Below are positions 1-6,373 of a stretch of 13,699 nt of DNA, in pieces. How positions within the stretch are numbered: position 1 is the first letter of the stretch; each line of letters begins with the position of its first letter. Below the pieces are notes generated by a model. It had not been told where the DNA came from and searched no databases. It saw nothing but the letters and a program-made list of their open reading frames with translations. A program made the position numbers and the translations under genes. This DNA is from Parcubacteria group bacterium Gr01-1014_56 (GTDB lineage Bacteria; Patescibacteriota; Minisyncoccia; Phycocordibacterales; SBAW01), in contig VMFK01000015.1 of the NCBI GenBank assembly GCA_007375995.1, positions 1-13,699 of the forward strand. Reading direction: 5' to 3'.

Positions 1-357
1 CTTAATATTGCCAGCGTTAAAAGGTTGACCCCCGAGCGCGGTATAAAAAATATAGTATTTGCCTTCAAAAAAAGTTGCGCGCGGGTCCTCACAACCGTAT
101 TTTTCCCACGGCTCAGTGGGGATAATAAACTGTGTGCGATTTTGGAAGCGCTGGCCGTCAAGCGAGAGCGCCTTACCTATCGTTGAGATGCCAGCCGGTG
201 TCATGAGGGCGTCGGGGCGGCCAAGCGCGCGGTAGAGCACGTGCGTGATGTTGCCTTTTTTAACAGGAGAGGGGTTAAAGGTGCCGCGCGCCTCCCAATG
301 CTTGTCTGCGATCGGTGAGATAAGAGGGTTGTGTCCGCTACGTTTGATGACGTACAT
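1..357 (-). CDS. GH130-like glycoside phosphorylase/hydrolase, N-terminal part (cut by left edge)
   Basis: The first 119 codons of a leftward gene run open to the window edge. The product begins MYVIKRSGHNPLISP and contains FNPSPVKKGNITHVLYRALG and then a CEDPRATF stretch (about residues 89-96). NP-x-SP near the N-terminus and the EDPR block are typical of the GH130 five-bladed propeller family, which acts on beta-mannosides by phosphorolysis or hydrolysis. Unlike its upstream neighbour it has no membrane segment, so a cytoplasmic enzyme is likely. It lies 22 nt after the stop of another GH130-like gene and is its diverged paralogue: both share the pattern NP-[LI]-[IL]-SPI-x(3)-W-E. A TATACT box just upstream could also give it its own transcript. 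The catalytic C-terminal half is outside the window, so phosphorylase and hydrolase cannot be separated. Confidence 0.8.
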   Translation of the reverse strand, partial: MYVIKRSGHNPLISPIADKHWEARGTFNPSPVKKGNITHVLYRALGRPDALMTPAGISTIGKALSLDGQRFQNRTQFIIPTEPWEKYGCEDPRATFFEGKYYIFYTALGGQPFNAGNIK

Positions 358-368
358 ATATTTATTTT

Positions 369-374
369 AGTATA
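369..374 (-). promoter_or_regulatory. -10 box upstream of the partial GH130-like gene
   Basis: On the minus strand TATACT lies 11 nt before the ATG at 357. A start 7 nt after the box would leave a leader of about 5 nt. No -35 match or Shine-Dalgarno sequence is obvious. The box overlaps the intergenic gap after the upstream stop codon, so it could be an internal operon promoter. Confidence 0.4.
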
Positions 375-379
375 CCGCG

Positions 380-1579
380 CTATCTCCCAACGGGGGTTAA
401 CACAGCATGTTCTCCGCGGGAAAGTTTACGCAAAAAATCTCGCAGGTTTGCTTTTGCCGCCGCAACATACTTATCACCACCACCGTAGTAAACAATAAGG
501 TCGTCTCCTACTACCACTGCTCCTGAGGAGTAGGCAATACCCGACTTCCCACTGTTTTCATAATGCGTTTCGGGGGAGAGTATTGGCTGGTTAGAGCGGT
601 AGAGTACTCTGGAGGGATCGTCCGCATCAAGAATCATCGCGCCTATTTTATATTTTGAGTCGCGGGCGTCGGTACCGTTAAATATTGCGAGCCAGCCTTC
701 CGGCACCCTGACTGGTGCCGAAGACATACTTATCTTCTCGTTGTCCCACATGTCATAGCGAGGAGGTATCGCTGCATGTTCCTCAACATACATACCTTCT
801 CCGAATTCAAGAGTGTCGCGATAGTCAATCGAAATATTCGGAAATATTCTGTGGAAGATGATATATTTATTATTGATTTGTTCCTCAAGTAATACACCGC
901 TTTTATTCACGATATCAAATCGTTTGATACTTGATCGTTTTTCCTGCCTACGGGATACAAAAACGGGAGCAGTCCAGTTCCACCGTTTTGCACGAAAATC
1001 AGCAAGGGAAATTGAGGTAAGCGCGATGCGCAGGTCACTCCAGCCGTTGTTATTGACATACGTCATGTAAATTCGGTCACCCATTTTCGATGTTTTTGGA
1101 TCTTCTGATCCGCCCCAGCCTCCGCCAGAACCATACGAAGCGGTATCATAGGAAAGCGTTGCATAGGAAATCGTATTACGTCCGACAATATGAGCGGCTG
1201 CGCTTCGTATCATTTCAACTGGCGAGGAATAGACAGGAGAGGGGAGTCGTTCATCAAAGTGAATGCCGTCGGGGCTCGATGCATATCCGATCCGAGAAAC
1301 ACCGTCCTGGCCCATTGCCCGATAAAAAAGATGCACGCGGCCCTGGTCGTATAGTGCTGCCGGGTTAAACACCGCATAAGACTCCCACCAATGCTCAGAT
1401 ATAGGAGAAAGGATGGGATTTTCTTTTAAACGGTGAAGTACGAGAAGTTTTTTAACATCGTGGAACCAAAAAAAGAAGAGCAAAAGGAAACCAAGTGCAA
1501 TAGCAGCAAAGGCGAGAAATACACTTAAGTCGCTAATTGCGACTGCCGCTATTATTATTCCCGAAAGTACATCTACCAT
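380..1579 (-). CDS. Membrane-anchored GH130-like (glycosidase-related) protein
   Basis: This 399-residue protein starts with a hydrophobic stretch (about residues 7-38, one long or two short helices) followed by DVKK, so the rest probably lies on the cytoplasmic side by the positive-inside rule. The GH130-type propeller begins at about residue 53 (ENPILSPISEHWWES, then FNPAALYD, HLFYRAMG, GYASSPDGIHF). GGSEDPK at 156-162 matches the family's G-x-EDPR block but has Lys for Arg. Blade-like repeats continue to SSGAVVVGDDLIVYYGGGDK near residues 351-370, the usual family C-terminus. GH130 enzymes cleave beta-mannosidic links, often by phosphorolysis; the substrate here cannot be told. The start sits 6 nt after the stop of the cytidylyltransferase gene, consistent with co-transcription. 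The membrane anchor is unusual for GH130 and may place the enzyme at a lipid-linked or surface glycan. Confidence 0.8.
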   Translation of the reverse strand: MVDVLSGIIIAAVAISDLSVFLAFAAIALGFLLLFFFWFHDVKKLLVLHRLKENPILSPISEHWWESYAVFNPAALYDQGRVHLFYRAMGQDGVSRIGYASSPDGIHFDERLPSPVYSSPVEMIRSAAAHIVGRNTISYATLSYDTASYGSGGGWGGSEDPKTSKMGDRIYMTYVNNNGWSDLRIALTSISLADFRAKRWNWTAPVFVSRRQEKRSSIKRFDIVNKSGVLLEEQINNKYIIFHRIFPNISIDYRDTLEFGEGMYVEEHAAIPPRYDMWDNEKISMSSAPVRVPEGWLAIFNGTDARDSKYKIGAMILDADDPSRVLYRSNQPILSPETHYENSGKSGIAYSSGAVVVGDDLIVYYGGGDKYVAAAKANLRDFLRKLSRGEHAVLTPVGR

Positions 1580-1585
1580 TGTATT

Positions 1586-2083
1586 TTATAAAGAAATGCG
1601 CATCGGGACATTGCTCCCGTGGCATTCTGAGGATTGTTTGCCTGAACCACACAAACAGGGGGCCTCACGTTGTGCCCGGCTGATAAGCCACGAACTCGAG
1701 TGCTCCTTCTCTACAGGGACAAATATCATTTCAATACCCAATTTTTCGCATACTATTGATTCTGGTACATGTTTCTTTTCGTTTCTGTCACCGGCGTTTA
1801 CAAAGATATCTGGATGCACGAGTGCTAATTCCCGGCCGACTGTACGATCTGTGTCGTTCGGAACGTGTTTTGTTATAAATACTCGATCAATACAGGTAAG
1901 AGACAAAAGGATCTCTTCACGCTCATGCTGTGGCATAAATGCAAAACCTTTTTTTGCATACAACCAATTATCATTGTTGAGAATGACAATTAGCTCATCT
2001 CCCAGCTCGCGAGCTTTTTTAAACATGCGCACATGTCCTACATGGAGTGGGTCAAATCCGCCTGAAACAGCAACTGTTTTCAT
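1586..2083 (-). CDS. Cytidylyltransferase-like nucleotidyltransferase with C-terminal SEC-C motif
   Basis: The 165-residue protein opens with VSGGFDPLHVGHVRM, giving the H14-V-G-H17 signature of the HxGH nucleotidyltransferase superfamily (TagD, RfaE2/HldE C-terminal domain, glycerol-3-phosphate cytidylyltransferase). These enzymes join a nucleotide to a phosphorylated sugar or polyol with release of pyrophosphate. The SSWLISRA segment near residues 129-136 corresponds to the ISxT-S/R region of the fold. Unusually, the last 25 residues carry C143-x-C145-x8-C154-H155 within PCLCGSGKQSSECHG, a full SEC-C zinc-binding motif as found at the end of SecA. The fold assignment is firm; the substrate (heptose, glycerol or mannose phosphate) is unknown. 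It lies 27 nt downstream of the cupin gene and 6 nt upstream of the GH130-like gene, so a sugar-activation role fits. Confidence 0.85.
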   Translation of the reverse strand: MKTVAVSGGFDPLHVGHVRMFKKARELGDELIVILNNDNWLYAKKGFAFMPQHEREEILLSLTCIDRVFITKHVPNDTDRTVGRELALVHPDIFVNAGDRNEKKHVPESIVCEKLGIEMIFVPVEKEHSSSWLISRAQREAPCLCGSGKQSSECHGSNVPMRISL

Positions 2084-2092
2084 ATACTATGT

Positions 2093-2098
2093 ATCATA
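2093..2098 (-). promoter_or_regulatory. -10 box close to the cytidylyltransferase start
   Basis: Minus-strand TATGAT ends 9 nt before the ATG at 2083, predicting a leader of about 3 nt. It lies in the 27-nt gap after the cupin gene, so it would be a secondary promoter. No -35 element is evident. Confidence 0.35.
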
Positions 2099-2110
2099 GA
2101 AGTAAACAAT

Positions 2111-2464
2111 TTACGCACGGCCATATTTGTCTTCTAACCGCACAATGTCGCTCTCATCAAACTCTCCGAACGCGATTTCTAAAAGCATTAACCCTTCTTC
2201 ACCGCCTTGTGCGCGGTGTTGTGTCCCTCGCCCGATAAAAAACTCGTCTCCTGGGCTTGCATCTTCTTGACTCTCGCCGACCGTAACCACCCCGTAGCCG
2301 CTAAGCACACGCCAAAACTCGTCACGCCCCTTGTGCGTTTGGAGAGAGAACTCCTCATTCGCGTTGACCGTAATAATTTTGACCGTACTTTTTTCGTTCA
2401 GCGTAAAGCGCTCAAACTGCCCCCACGGGCGAACATCCTTCTCGTAGTTGGGAAGGTTCTCCAT
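2111..2464 (-). CDS. Cupin, mannose-6-phosphate isomerase type II-like
   Basis: This is a single-domain cupin of 117 residues, matching the isomerase domain found at the C-terminus of bifunctional mannose-1-phosphate guanylyltransferase/mannose-6-phosphate isomerases. Diagnostic features are VRPWGQFERF (11-20), SLQTHKGRDEFW (40-51) with probable metal ligands Q42, H44 and E49, a second cupin strand with H83 in GRGTQHRAQ, and the C-terminal family tail DIVRLEDKYGR (106-116). The usual HHH after SLQ-x is HKG here, but the QxH-E-H ligand set is kept. The role would be interconversion of fructose-6-phosphate and mannose-6-phosphate, or sugar-phosphate binding. The reading frame stays open to 2539, but I chose the ATG at 2464: homology begins just after it and a TATACT box lies 7 nt upstream. 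It heads the leftward carbohydrate cluster. Confidence 0.85.
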   Translation of the reverse strand: MENLPNYEKDVRPWGQFERFTLNEKSTVKIITVNANEEFSLQTHKGRDEFWRVLSGYGVVTVGESQEDASPGDEFFIGRGTQHRAQGGEEGLMLLEIAFGEFDESDIVRLEDKYGRA

Positions 2465-2471
2465 GCTCTCT

Positions 2472-2477
2472 AGTATA
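2472..2477 (-). promoter_or_regulatory. -10 box for the cupin operon (leaderless type)
   Basis: Minus-strand TATACT lies 7 nt before the ATG at 2464, which would put the transcript start 1 nt before the start codon. It shares the short divergent region (2465-2511) with the DedA promoter. Confidence 0.5.
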
Positions 2478-2499
2478 TGATGAAACGCACTCAAAACCT

Positions 2500-2508
2500 T
2501 GCTATAGT
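2500..2508 (+). promoter_or_regulatory. Extended -10 promoter of the DedA-GT4 operon
   Basis: TGcTATAGT matches the extended -10 pattern TGnTATAAT at all but one base. The expected transcript start is near 2515. That lies after the possible GTG start (2512) and 3 nt before the ATG at 2518, so the ATG is favoured and the mRNA would be nearly leaderless. Confidence 0.5.
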
Positions 2509-2517
2509 CATGTGGAT

Positions 2518-3144
2518 ATGGACCAAGGCACGGTTGCACAACTTATTATTGACTATCGCTATTGGATACTTATTCCACTTTCCTTTATCGAGGGGCCGAT
2601 TGTGGCGTTTATTGCCGGCACCTTGGCCTCGGTCGGTTACTTTAATGTTTATTTTCTTGCCATATTTTTTCTTGCACGTGATGTAATAGTGGATCTTTTA
2701 ATGTATGGAGTGGGGTATTGGGGGCGAAATACCCGTTTTGTGCAATGGCTCCTAAAGAAATTTGGTGTTACTCCGCGCGAGATGGAAGATGTGAAAATCC
2801 TCTGGAACAGGAACGCCGGCAAAACTATGTTCTTCAGCAAACTCTCCTACGGCGTAGCGGCCGCGTTTATCGTAGTCGCGGGCATGGTCGAGATGCCGCT
2901 AAAGAAATTTGTCTACTATGCTCTTCTTATCGCAGCTGCGCACTACGGCGTGCTGCTTTTTTTAGGCTATTACCTCGGCGCCTCGGTGGGTGGCTCAGTG
3001 ACTCACATCCTCGAAAATATCCAATATGTGCTTGGTGGGGCGATCTTGGTGATCAGCACCTACTTCCTCTTTAAGCGTTACATTAATGCCAAAATGCGTA
3101 AAGCGGAGAAGGATGTAGAGAAAGAACAGGAGACAAAAGAGTAA
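2518..3144 (+). CDS. DedA family (VTT/SNARE-associated domain) membrane protein
   Basis: About 208 residues with several hydrophobic segments. The N-terminal block YWILIPLSFIEGPIVAFIAG carries the conserved Glu-Gly-Pro of the DedA re-entrant loop, followed by LASVGYFNVYFLAIFF. The second loop, KTMFFSKLSYGVAAAFIVVAGM, stands where most DedA proteins have FxxRFxPxxR and has lost the arginines. The lysine- and glutamate-rich tail should be cytoplasmic. DedA proteins are proposed lipid-carrier or phospholipid flippases/transporters; some return undecaprenyl phosphate. A GTG at 2512 is an alternative start, but the promoter position favours the ATG at 2518. It is followed after 3 nt by a GT4 glycosyltransferase, suggesting joint work on glycolipids or lipid-linked sugars. 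The family is clear; the exact lipid is not. Confidence 0.85.
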   Translation: MDQGTVAQLIIDYRYWILIPLSFIEGPIVAFIAGTLASVGYFNVYFLAIFFLARDVIVDLLMYGVGYWGRNTRFVQWLLKKFGVTPREMEDVKILWNRNAGKTMFFSKLSYGVAAAFIVVAGMVEMPLKKFVYYALLIAAAHYGVLLFLGYYLGASVGGSVTHILENIQYVLGGAILVISTYFLFKRYINAKMRKAEKDVEKEQETKE

Positions 3145-3147
3145 ATT

Positions 3148-4290
3148 ATGCGCATCGCAATCACGACCGACCAGTATCTCCCCATGCTCTCTGGGTTGGT
3201 CGACTCGGTCGACACTTTGGCAAACGAGCTGCGCCGCCAGGGACACGAAGTCAGGGTGTATGCGCCTGCGCTCCCCGGTTCAAAGCCGGAGAAAAATGTA
3301 TTTCATTTTCCATCTTTGGCTCTGCCTGGCTCTGGCGGGGGAGTGATCCTCAGCTTTCCTTTTGGGGCGCTTAAAGACATGCGTGCGTTTAAGCCAGAAA
3401 TAATCCACACGCATCTGTTTGGTGTTGCCGGGCTTTTGGCGTGGGTCTCTGCGCGCAGGTTCAAAATCCCACTTGTGGGGACAGATCACACCTCGCCCGC
3501 AGATTACTTGCATTATTTTTATCTGAACTTCCAGCCGTTTATATATATAGTGCGCGCCTTGTCCTCCTGGTTTTACAGTCTCTCTACCTCAGTGACAGCT
3601 CCAAGTCAGCATATTTTAGACGAGCTCTACGACTATGGGATGAAGCGCACTCCGATGGAGGTGATCTCTAACCCCATTTTGACAAACCTATTTCGGCCTC
3701 TCTCTAACAAACAAGAGTTAAAGAGTAAGTACGGCGTGGGTAGGCAAGCGGTGCTCTTGTTTGGCCGCGTTGCGGTAGAAAAAAATTTAGAGTTTGCTGC
3801 AGAAATTTTTACAGAACTTGCAAAAACATCTGACGCACAGCTGGTGGTCGTTGGGGACGGCCCATATAGAAAAGAGTTGGAAGAAAAAGTTGCGAGGCTT
3901 GGCATAAAAGACAAAACAAAATTTCTTGGGATATTGCGAGGCGAGGCACTTGTGGAGGCGCTTAATGCAGCCGAAGTACTTTTAGTCACCAGTACCTCTG
4001 AGATACAACCGATGACTGTCCTCCAAGCAATGTCGGCGGGGCTGCCGGTCGTTGGCGCGCGCGCTGGGGGGATACCCGAGTGTGTTATCGACGGCGACAC
4101 GGGGTACTTGGTCGACCCAACCAAAAGCCAAGAATATGTAAAAAAATTAACAGAGCTATTGGATGACCAACTCTTAAGAGAAAATTTTGGAAGAGCTGGC
4201 CGCAAGGTAGTGGAGGCCTATTCACCAGAACAAATAACAAAACGTTTTCTCAACGTCTACCAAAAAGCAATCGGCCTCCACTCAAAATAA
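3148..4290 (+). CDS. GT4 family glycosyltransferase
   Basis: This 380-residue GT-B enzyme has both Rossmann halves. The N-terminal acceptor domain begins MRIAITTDQYLPMLSGLVDS, where GT4 proteins usually have a glycine-rich loop, and includes FKPEIIHTHLFG and GTDHTSP. The donor-binding half starts near residue 200 with VLLFGRVAVEKNLEFAAEIF, continues with LVVVGDGPYRKELEE and KTKFLGIL, and ends with the E-x7-E region SEIQPMTVLQAMSAGLPVVG plus ARAGGIPECVIDGDTGYLV. These are retaining transferases using nucleotide sugars; the closest look is that of diacylglycerol or phosphatidylinositol glycosyltransferases, but the acceptor cannot be assigned. The enzyme should work at the inner face of the membrane. 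It is coupled to the DedA gene by a 3-nt gap. Confidence 0.9.
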   Translation: MRIAITTDQYLPMLSGLVDSVDTLANELRRQGHEVRVYAPALPGSKPEKNVFHFPSLALPGSGGGVILSFPFGALKDMRAFKPEIIHTHLFGVAGLLAWVSARRFKIPLVGTDHTSPADYLHYFYLNFQPFIYIVRALSSWFYSLSTSVTAPSQHILDELYDYGMKRTPMEVISNPILTNLFRPLSNKQELKSKYGVGRQAVLLFGRVAVEKNLEFAAEIFTELAKTSDAQLVVVGDGPYRKELEEKVARLGIKDKTKFLGILRGEALVEALNAAEVLLVTSTSEIQPMTVLQAMSAGLPVVGARAGGIPECVIDGDTGYLVDPTKSQEYVKKLTELLDDQLLRENFGRAGRKVVEAYSPEQITKRFLNVYQKAIGLHSK

Positions 4291-4310
4291 CCTTGCAAAA
4301 TAAGGATTTT
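4291..4310 (+). terminator. Weak possible terminator after the GT4 gene
   Basis: Directly after the stop codon, CCTT / AAGG (loop GCAAAAT) is followed by ATTTTT. Only four base pairs form, so this is tentative. Confidence 0.25.
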
Positions 4311-4315
4311 TAGAC

Positions 4316-4344
4316 TTGCAAAGTCGGTGATTTTGTTATATAAT
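4316..4344 (+). promoter_or_regulatory. Near-consensus sigma-70-type promoter
   Basis: TTGCAA (4316-4321) and TATAAT (4339-4344) are separated by exactly 17 nt. The transcript would start near 4351, leaving a leader of about 53 nt before the ATG at 4404. This is the best two-box promoter in the window. Confidence 0.75.
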
Positions 4345-4390
4345 TTTAAGTAGTTGTAATTTCACAAATCAACTTACTCAAACCCAATGA

Positions 4391-4417
4391 AAGGGGGTGT
4401 GAGATGTCGAATCTCAC
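4391..4417 (+). promoter_or_regulatory. Strong Shine-Dalgarno sequence and hairpin over the start codon
   Basis: AAGGGGGTGT (4391-4400) is a rich Shine-Dalgarno sequence right before the ATG at 4404. GTGAGAT (4399-4405) and ATCTCAC (4411-4417) are perfect 7-nt inverted repeats with a 5-nt loop. The RNA hairpin would enclose the first bases of the start codon, a plausible translational control. Confidence 0.5.
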
Positions 4418-5045
4418 GGTTTTCTGGACGGTCTATATTGTCTTGCAAGGACTCTGGATCGTCGGTGCAATCGCCGCGTGGTCCAACAACATGTTGACTG
4501 CTGGCCAGATGAAGAAGTCTGGCATCAACGCAGGTTTGCCCTACCTTCAGCATTATGGATGTTGGAACGACTCCATCGTCATTCATTTGTGGGTTGCAGT
4601 AGTCTTCGCGGAGTTTGGTCCCTTATGGGCAAGTGTCCCAGTAGGTTTTCTGCTTGTTTTCTGTGTCGCTGTTGTACTGTCGTGGTGGGCAAACTGGATG
4701 TGGGTCCAAGGCTCGATGCGCCAAGCACATGGTCGTCGTGGCAAGCTCACGGCGGTTGGGTATCTGCACATCCCGCAAATGGCTATCATTTTGGTTGCTA
4801 TTACTATGATGGCCGTGTGGATATTAATGGGTCAAGTCGAGTGGTGGCTAGCATGGGGAAGTATCTGTCTAGTGCTTGCCCATGTCTGCATGGGTTGGCA
4901 CTGGCCGCTTCGGCTCTTTCAGCCAGAATGGTGCCCAGACGAGCTCGAGTATGACTGGACGACACCAGTCTTCGCCATTGGTTACGCAGTGCTCATGGCA
5001 GCAGCACTTCTCTTCTTCTCTCTGCACTTTCTTTCTCCCGTATGA
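4404..5045 (+). CDS. Tryptophan-rich polytopic membrane protein, family not recognised
   Basis: This 213-residue protein has about six hydrophobic segments (roughly 5-26, 57-72, 76-98, 123-142, 146-165, 188-209) and no signal peptide that would be removed. I count 18 tryptophans (over 8%), several in pairs or clusters (SWWANWMW, EWWLAW, GWHWPLRLF), plus scattered histidines (H50, H61, H109, H122, H160, H166). I do not recognise the family and assign no function. It stands alone: its own two-box promoter and long leader, a strong Shine-Dalgarno sequence and its own perfect terminator separate it from neighbours on both sides. Its codons look richer in C-ending synonyms than the adjacent genes, which could reflect high expression or a separate origin. 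The ATG at 4404 is chosen because of the adjoining Shine-Dalgarno sequence. Confidence 0.85.
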   Translation: MSNLTVFWTVYIVLQGLWIVGAIAAWSNNMLTAGQMKKSGINAGLPYLQHYGCWNDSIVIHLWVAVVFAEFGPLWASVPVGFLLVFCVAVVLSWWANWMWVQGSMRQAHGRRGKLTAVGYLHIPQMAIILVAITMMAVWILMGQVEWWLAWGSICLVLAHVCMGWHWPLRLFQPEWCPDELEYDWTTPVFAIGYAVLMAAALLFFSLHFLSPV

Positions 5046-5066
5046 AAATGGGAGACATCACAATTT

Positions 5067-5106
5067 CGGACGGCCAATCAATTGATTGGCCGTCCGTTCT
5101 GTTTTT
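5067..5106 (+). terminator. Intrinsic terminator, perfect 30-bp palindrome plus T-tract
   Basis: The arm CGGACGGCCAATCAA (5067-5081) is followed immediately by its exact reverse complement (5082-5096), then TTCTGTTTTT. It lies 21 nt after the stop codon of the tryptophan-rich protein. The T-tract is on the plus side only, so it mainly ends rightward transcription, and it overlaps the end of the convergent gene. Confidence 0.85.
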
Positions 5107-5647
5107 AGTCGATCAGGCGGTACATCGGGTTTATAAAAAGGAGGTAGATGTTTGCGAGGAGGAAGATAATCGCAAGTGCCCAAGCGCTTTCTGTAACAAA
5201 CCCCATATATGCGCCGGCCACGACGCTCGCGCACAGCAGCGTGCCAAAAAGGTCGATAGTAATCTTACGTTTAAGCAGTTTTAGATGGGGGATAATCCCA
5301 AGAAGTAATATGTATTTGAGGAGCGCAAAGATAAATAAAAAGAGCGCCGCAAGAAAAAACGCTTGCGGGCTAAAAAAGGTGTAAGCAAGGACAAAATATG
5401 CGGCCACCATAAGCAGGTCAAATAGTTGGTGTATACGGTCGTGCATCGGGGTGATAGAGGCGAACAGCTTTACTGAAAAGTACGTATTAACAGTGAGTGT
5501 GGCATAAAAAATGGCGAGCGGCAGGAGCAAAAGAGGGTCAGGCGATGCACTTTCAGCAAAATACCAACCCATGATTCCTGCAAAAGCAAAAACGCAGGTC
5601 ACGGCAAGTGCTTTAGCGCGCGGCTCTATGTAGGGGATCTTAAACAT
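5105..5647 (-). CDS. Polytopic membrane protein, family not recognised
   Basis: About 180 residues with roughly five or six hydrophobic segments: ALAVTCVFAFAGIMGWYFA, PLLLLPLAIFYATLTV, LMVAAYFVLAYTFF, FFLAALFLFIFALLKYILLL, LCASVVAGAYMGFV and WALAIIFLLANIYLLF. A charged loop, ITPMHDRIHQLFD, lies between the second and third and contains the only notable H/D/R cluster. I do not recognise the family. The frame is open to 5680, but the ATG at 5647 overlaps the stop of the upstream GT2 gene by 8 nt, a typical coupled start, so I prefer it. The operon uppP - GT2 - this gene suggests a helper in lipid-linked glycan synthesis or export, but that is inference only. Confidence 0.75.
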   Translation of the reverse strand: MFKIPYIEPRAKALAVTCVFAFAGIMGWYFAESASPDPLLLLPLAIFYATLTVNTYFSVKLFASITPMHDRIHQLFDLLMVAAYFVLAYTFFSPQAFFLAALFLFIFALLKYILLLGIIPHLKLLKRKITIDLFGTLLCASVVAGAYMGFVTESAWALAIIFLLANIYLLFINPMYRLID

Positions 5648-6371
5648 TTGGTTTTTCGCTCCGGATATCTTTGTGCACAAACGTAAATGGTCTATTGAAT
5701 ATCACCGGCCACAGGAAGTTCATCGTATACACAAAGTTCGATTTAATAATACCCTCTTTTTTAAACCGACGCGCACTCGAGAGGATATAAAAATCCATAC
5801 GAAATACTGTTTTGCCGACTTTGCTTAAGCGCCTTGCTAAGTCTGTGTCCTCGCCATAAAAGCTGATACCCGTGTCAAATCCACCGATCTTCTCAAGTGC
5901 TTCACGCTTTACAATAAAATGTGCTCCATAGATCATATATCCGACCACTCGGTACATAAGTGGCGAGGAGGTCCACCAAAAAAACTCCAACACCATCCTT
6001 TGCCAGAGCCCTGCATCCCAGTAACGTGCCGGACCTGATATGGACACGGCCTCAGGGTTTTTATCGAACACTTTTTTGGCCAGAGGGAGCCAGTCACTAT
6101 GCATACGGGTGTCGGCATCGATATACGCTAAAAAATCTCCACTAGCTTCAAGCCGACCCCGCTCGCGTGCCGAAGGGAGGCCCTTTTTAGGTTCGTGTAC
6201 AACCCTCACCTCAGGGTATGCACTCGCGATTTTGGCAGTGTTGTCGGTTGAGGCGTTGTCGACAACAATAATCTCAAAAAACTCATCCGGCGCGTGGGCT
6301 ATGACCGAGTCGAGGCATCCGCCAATATAGGCCTCTTCGTTGTAGGCTGGGATAATGAGGCTTACGCGCAT
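5640..6371 (-). CDS. GT2 family glycosyltransferase
   Basis: About 243 residues with a GT-A fold: MRVSLIIPAYNEEAYIGGCL at the N-terminus, VVDNASTDNT with D38, the metal-binding D85-A-D87 in YIDADTRM, and G-E-D at 173-175 followed by TDLARRL as the catalytic-base region. No C-terminal membrane helices of the processive type and no QxxRW are present, so it probably adds single sugars to a carrier or glycan. The ATG at 6371 is preferred over one at 6392 because homology starts at MRVS and the gap to the uppP stop is then 2 nt. It overlaps the following membrane-protein gene by 8 nt, so the three genes form an operon. Donor and acceptor cannot be assigned from sequence. Confidence 0.85.
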   Translation of the reverse strand: MRVSLIIPAYNEEAYIGGCLDSVIAHAPDEFFEIIVVDNASTDNTAKIASAYPEVRVVHEPKKGLPSARERGRLEASGDFLAYIDADTRMHSDWLPLAKKVFDKNPEAVSISGPARYWDAGLWQRMVLEFFWWTSSPLMYRVVGYMIYGAHFIVKREALEKIGGFDTGISFYGEDTDLARRLSKVGKTVFRMDFYILSSARRFKKEGIIKSNFVYTMNFLWPVIFNRPFTFVHKDIRSEKPNV

Positions 6372-6373
6372 GG

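Noticed and set aside
1596..2099. A 167-codon open frame on the plus strand
   Set aside because: It lies antisense to the cytidylyltransferase gene, whose HxGH and SEC-C motifs are clear; the antisense product has no recognisable motif and many Ser/Cys/Arg.
3633..4205. A 190-codon open frame on the minus strand
   Set aside because: It is the antisense shadow of the GT4 gene; Ser/Thr/Ala/Pro-rich low-complexity product.
4292..4322. Direct repeat CTTGCAAA at 4292-4299 and 4315-4322 as an operator pair
   Set aside because: Only 8 nt long; the second copy is explained by the -35 box, so chance is likely.
4478..4954. A 158-codon frame on the plus strand
   Set aside because: It overlaps the tryptophan-rich membrane protein in another frame and lacks its own start signals; the latter has the Shine-Dalgarno sequence and regular membrane helices.
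5067..5096. The 30-bp perfect palindrome as a recombination site or regulator operator
   Set aside because: Its position just after a stop codon and the following T-tract fit an intrinsic terminator; no second copy is seen in the window.
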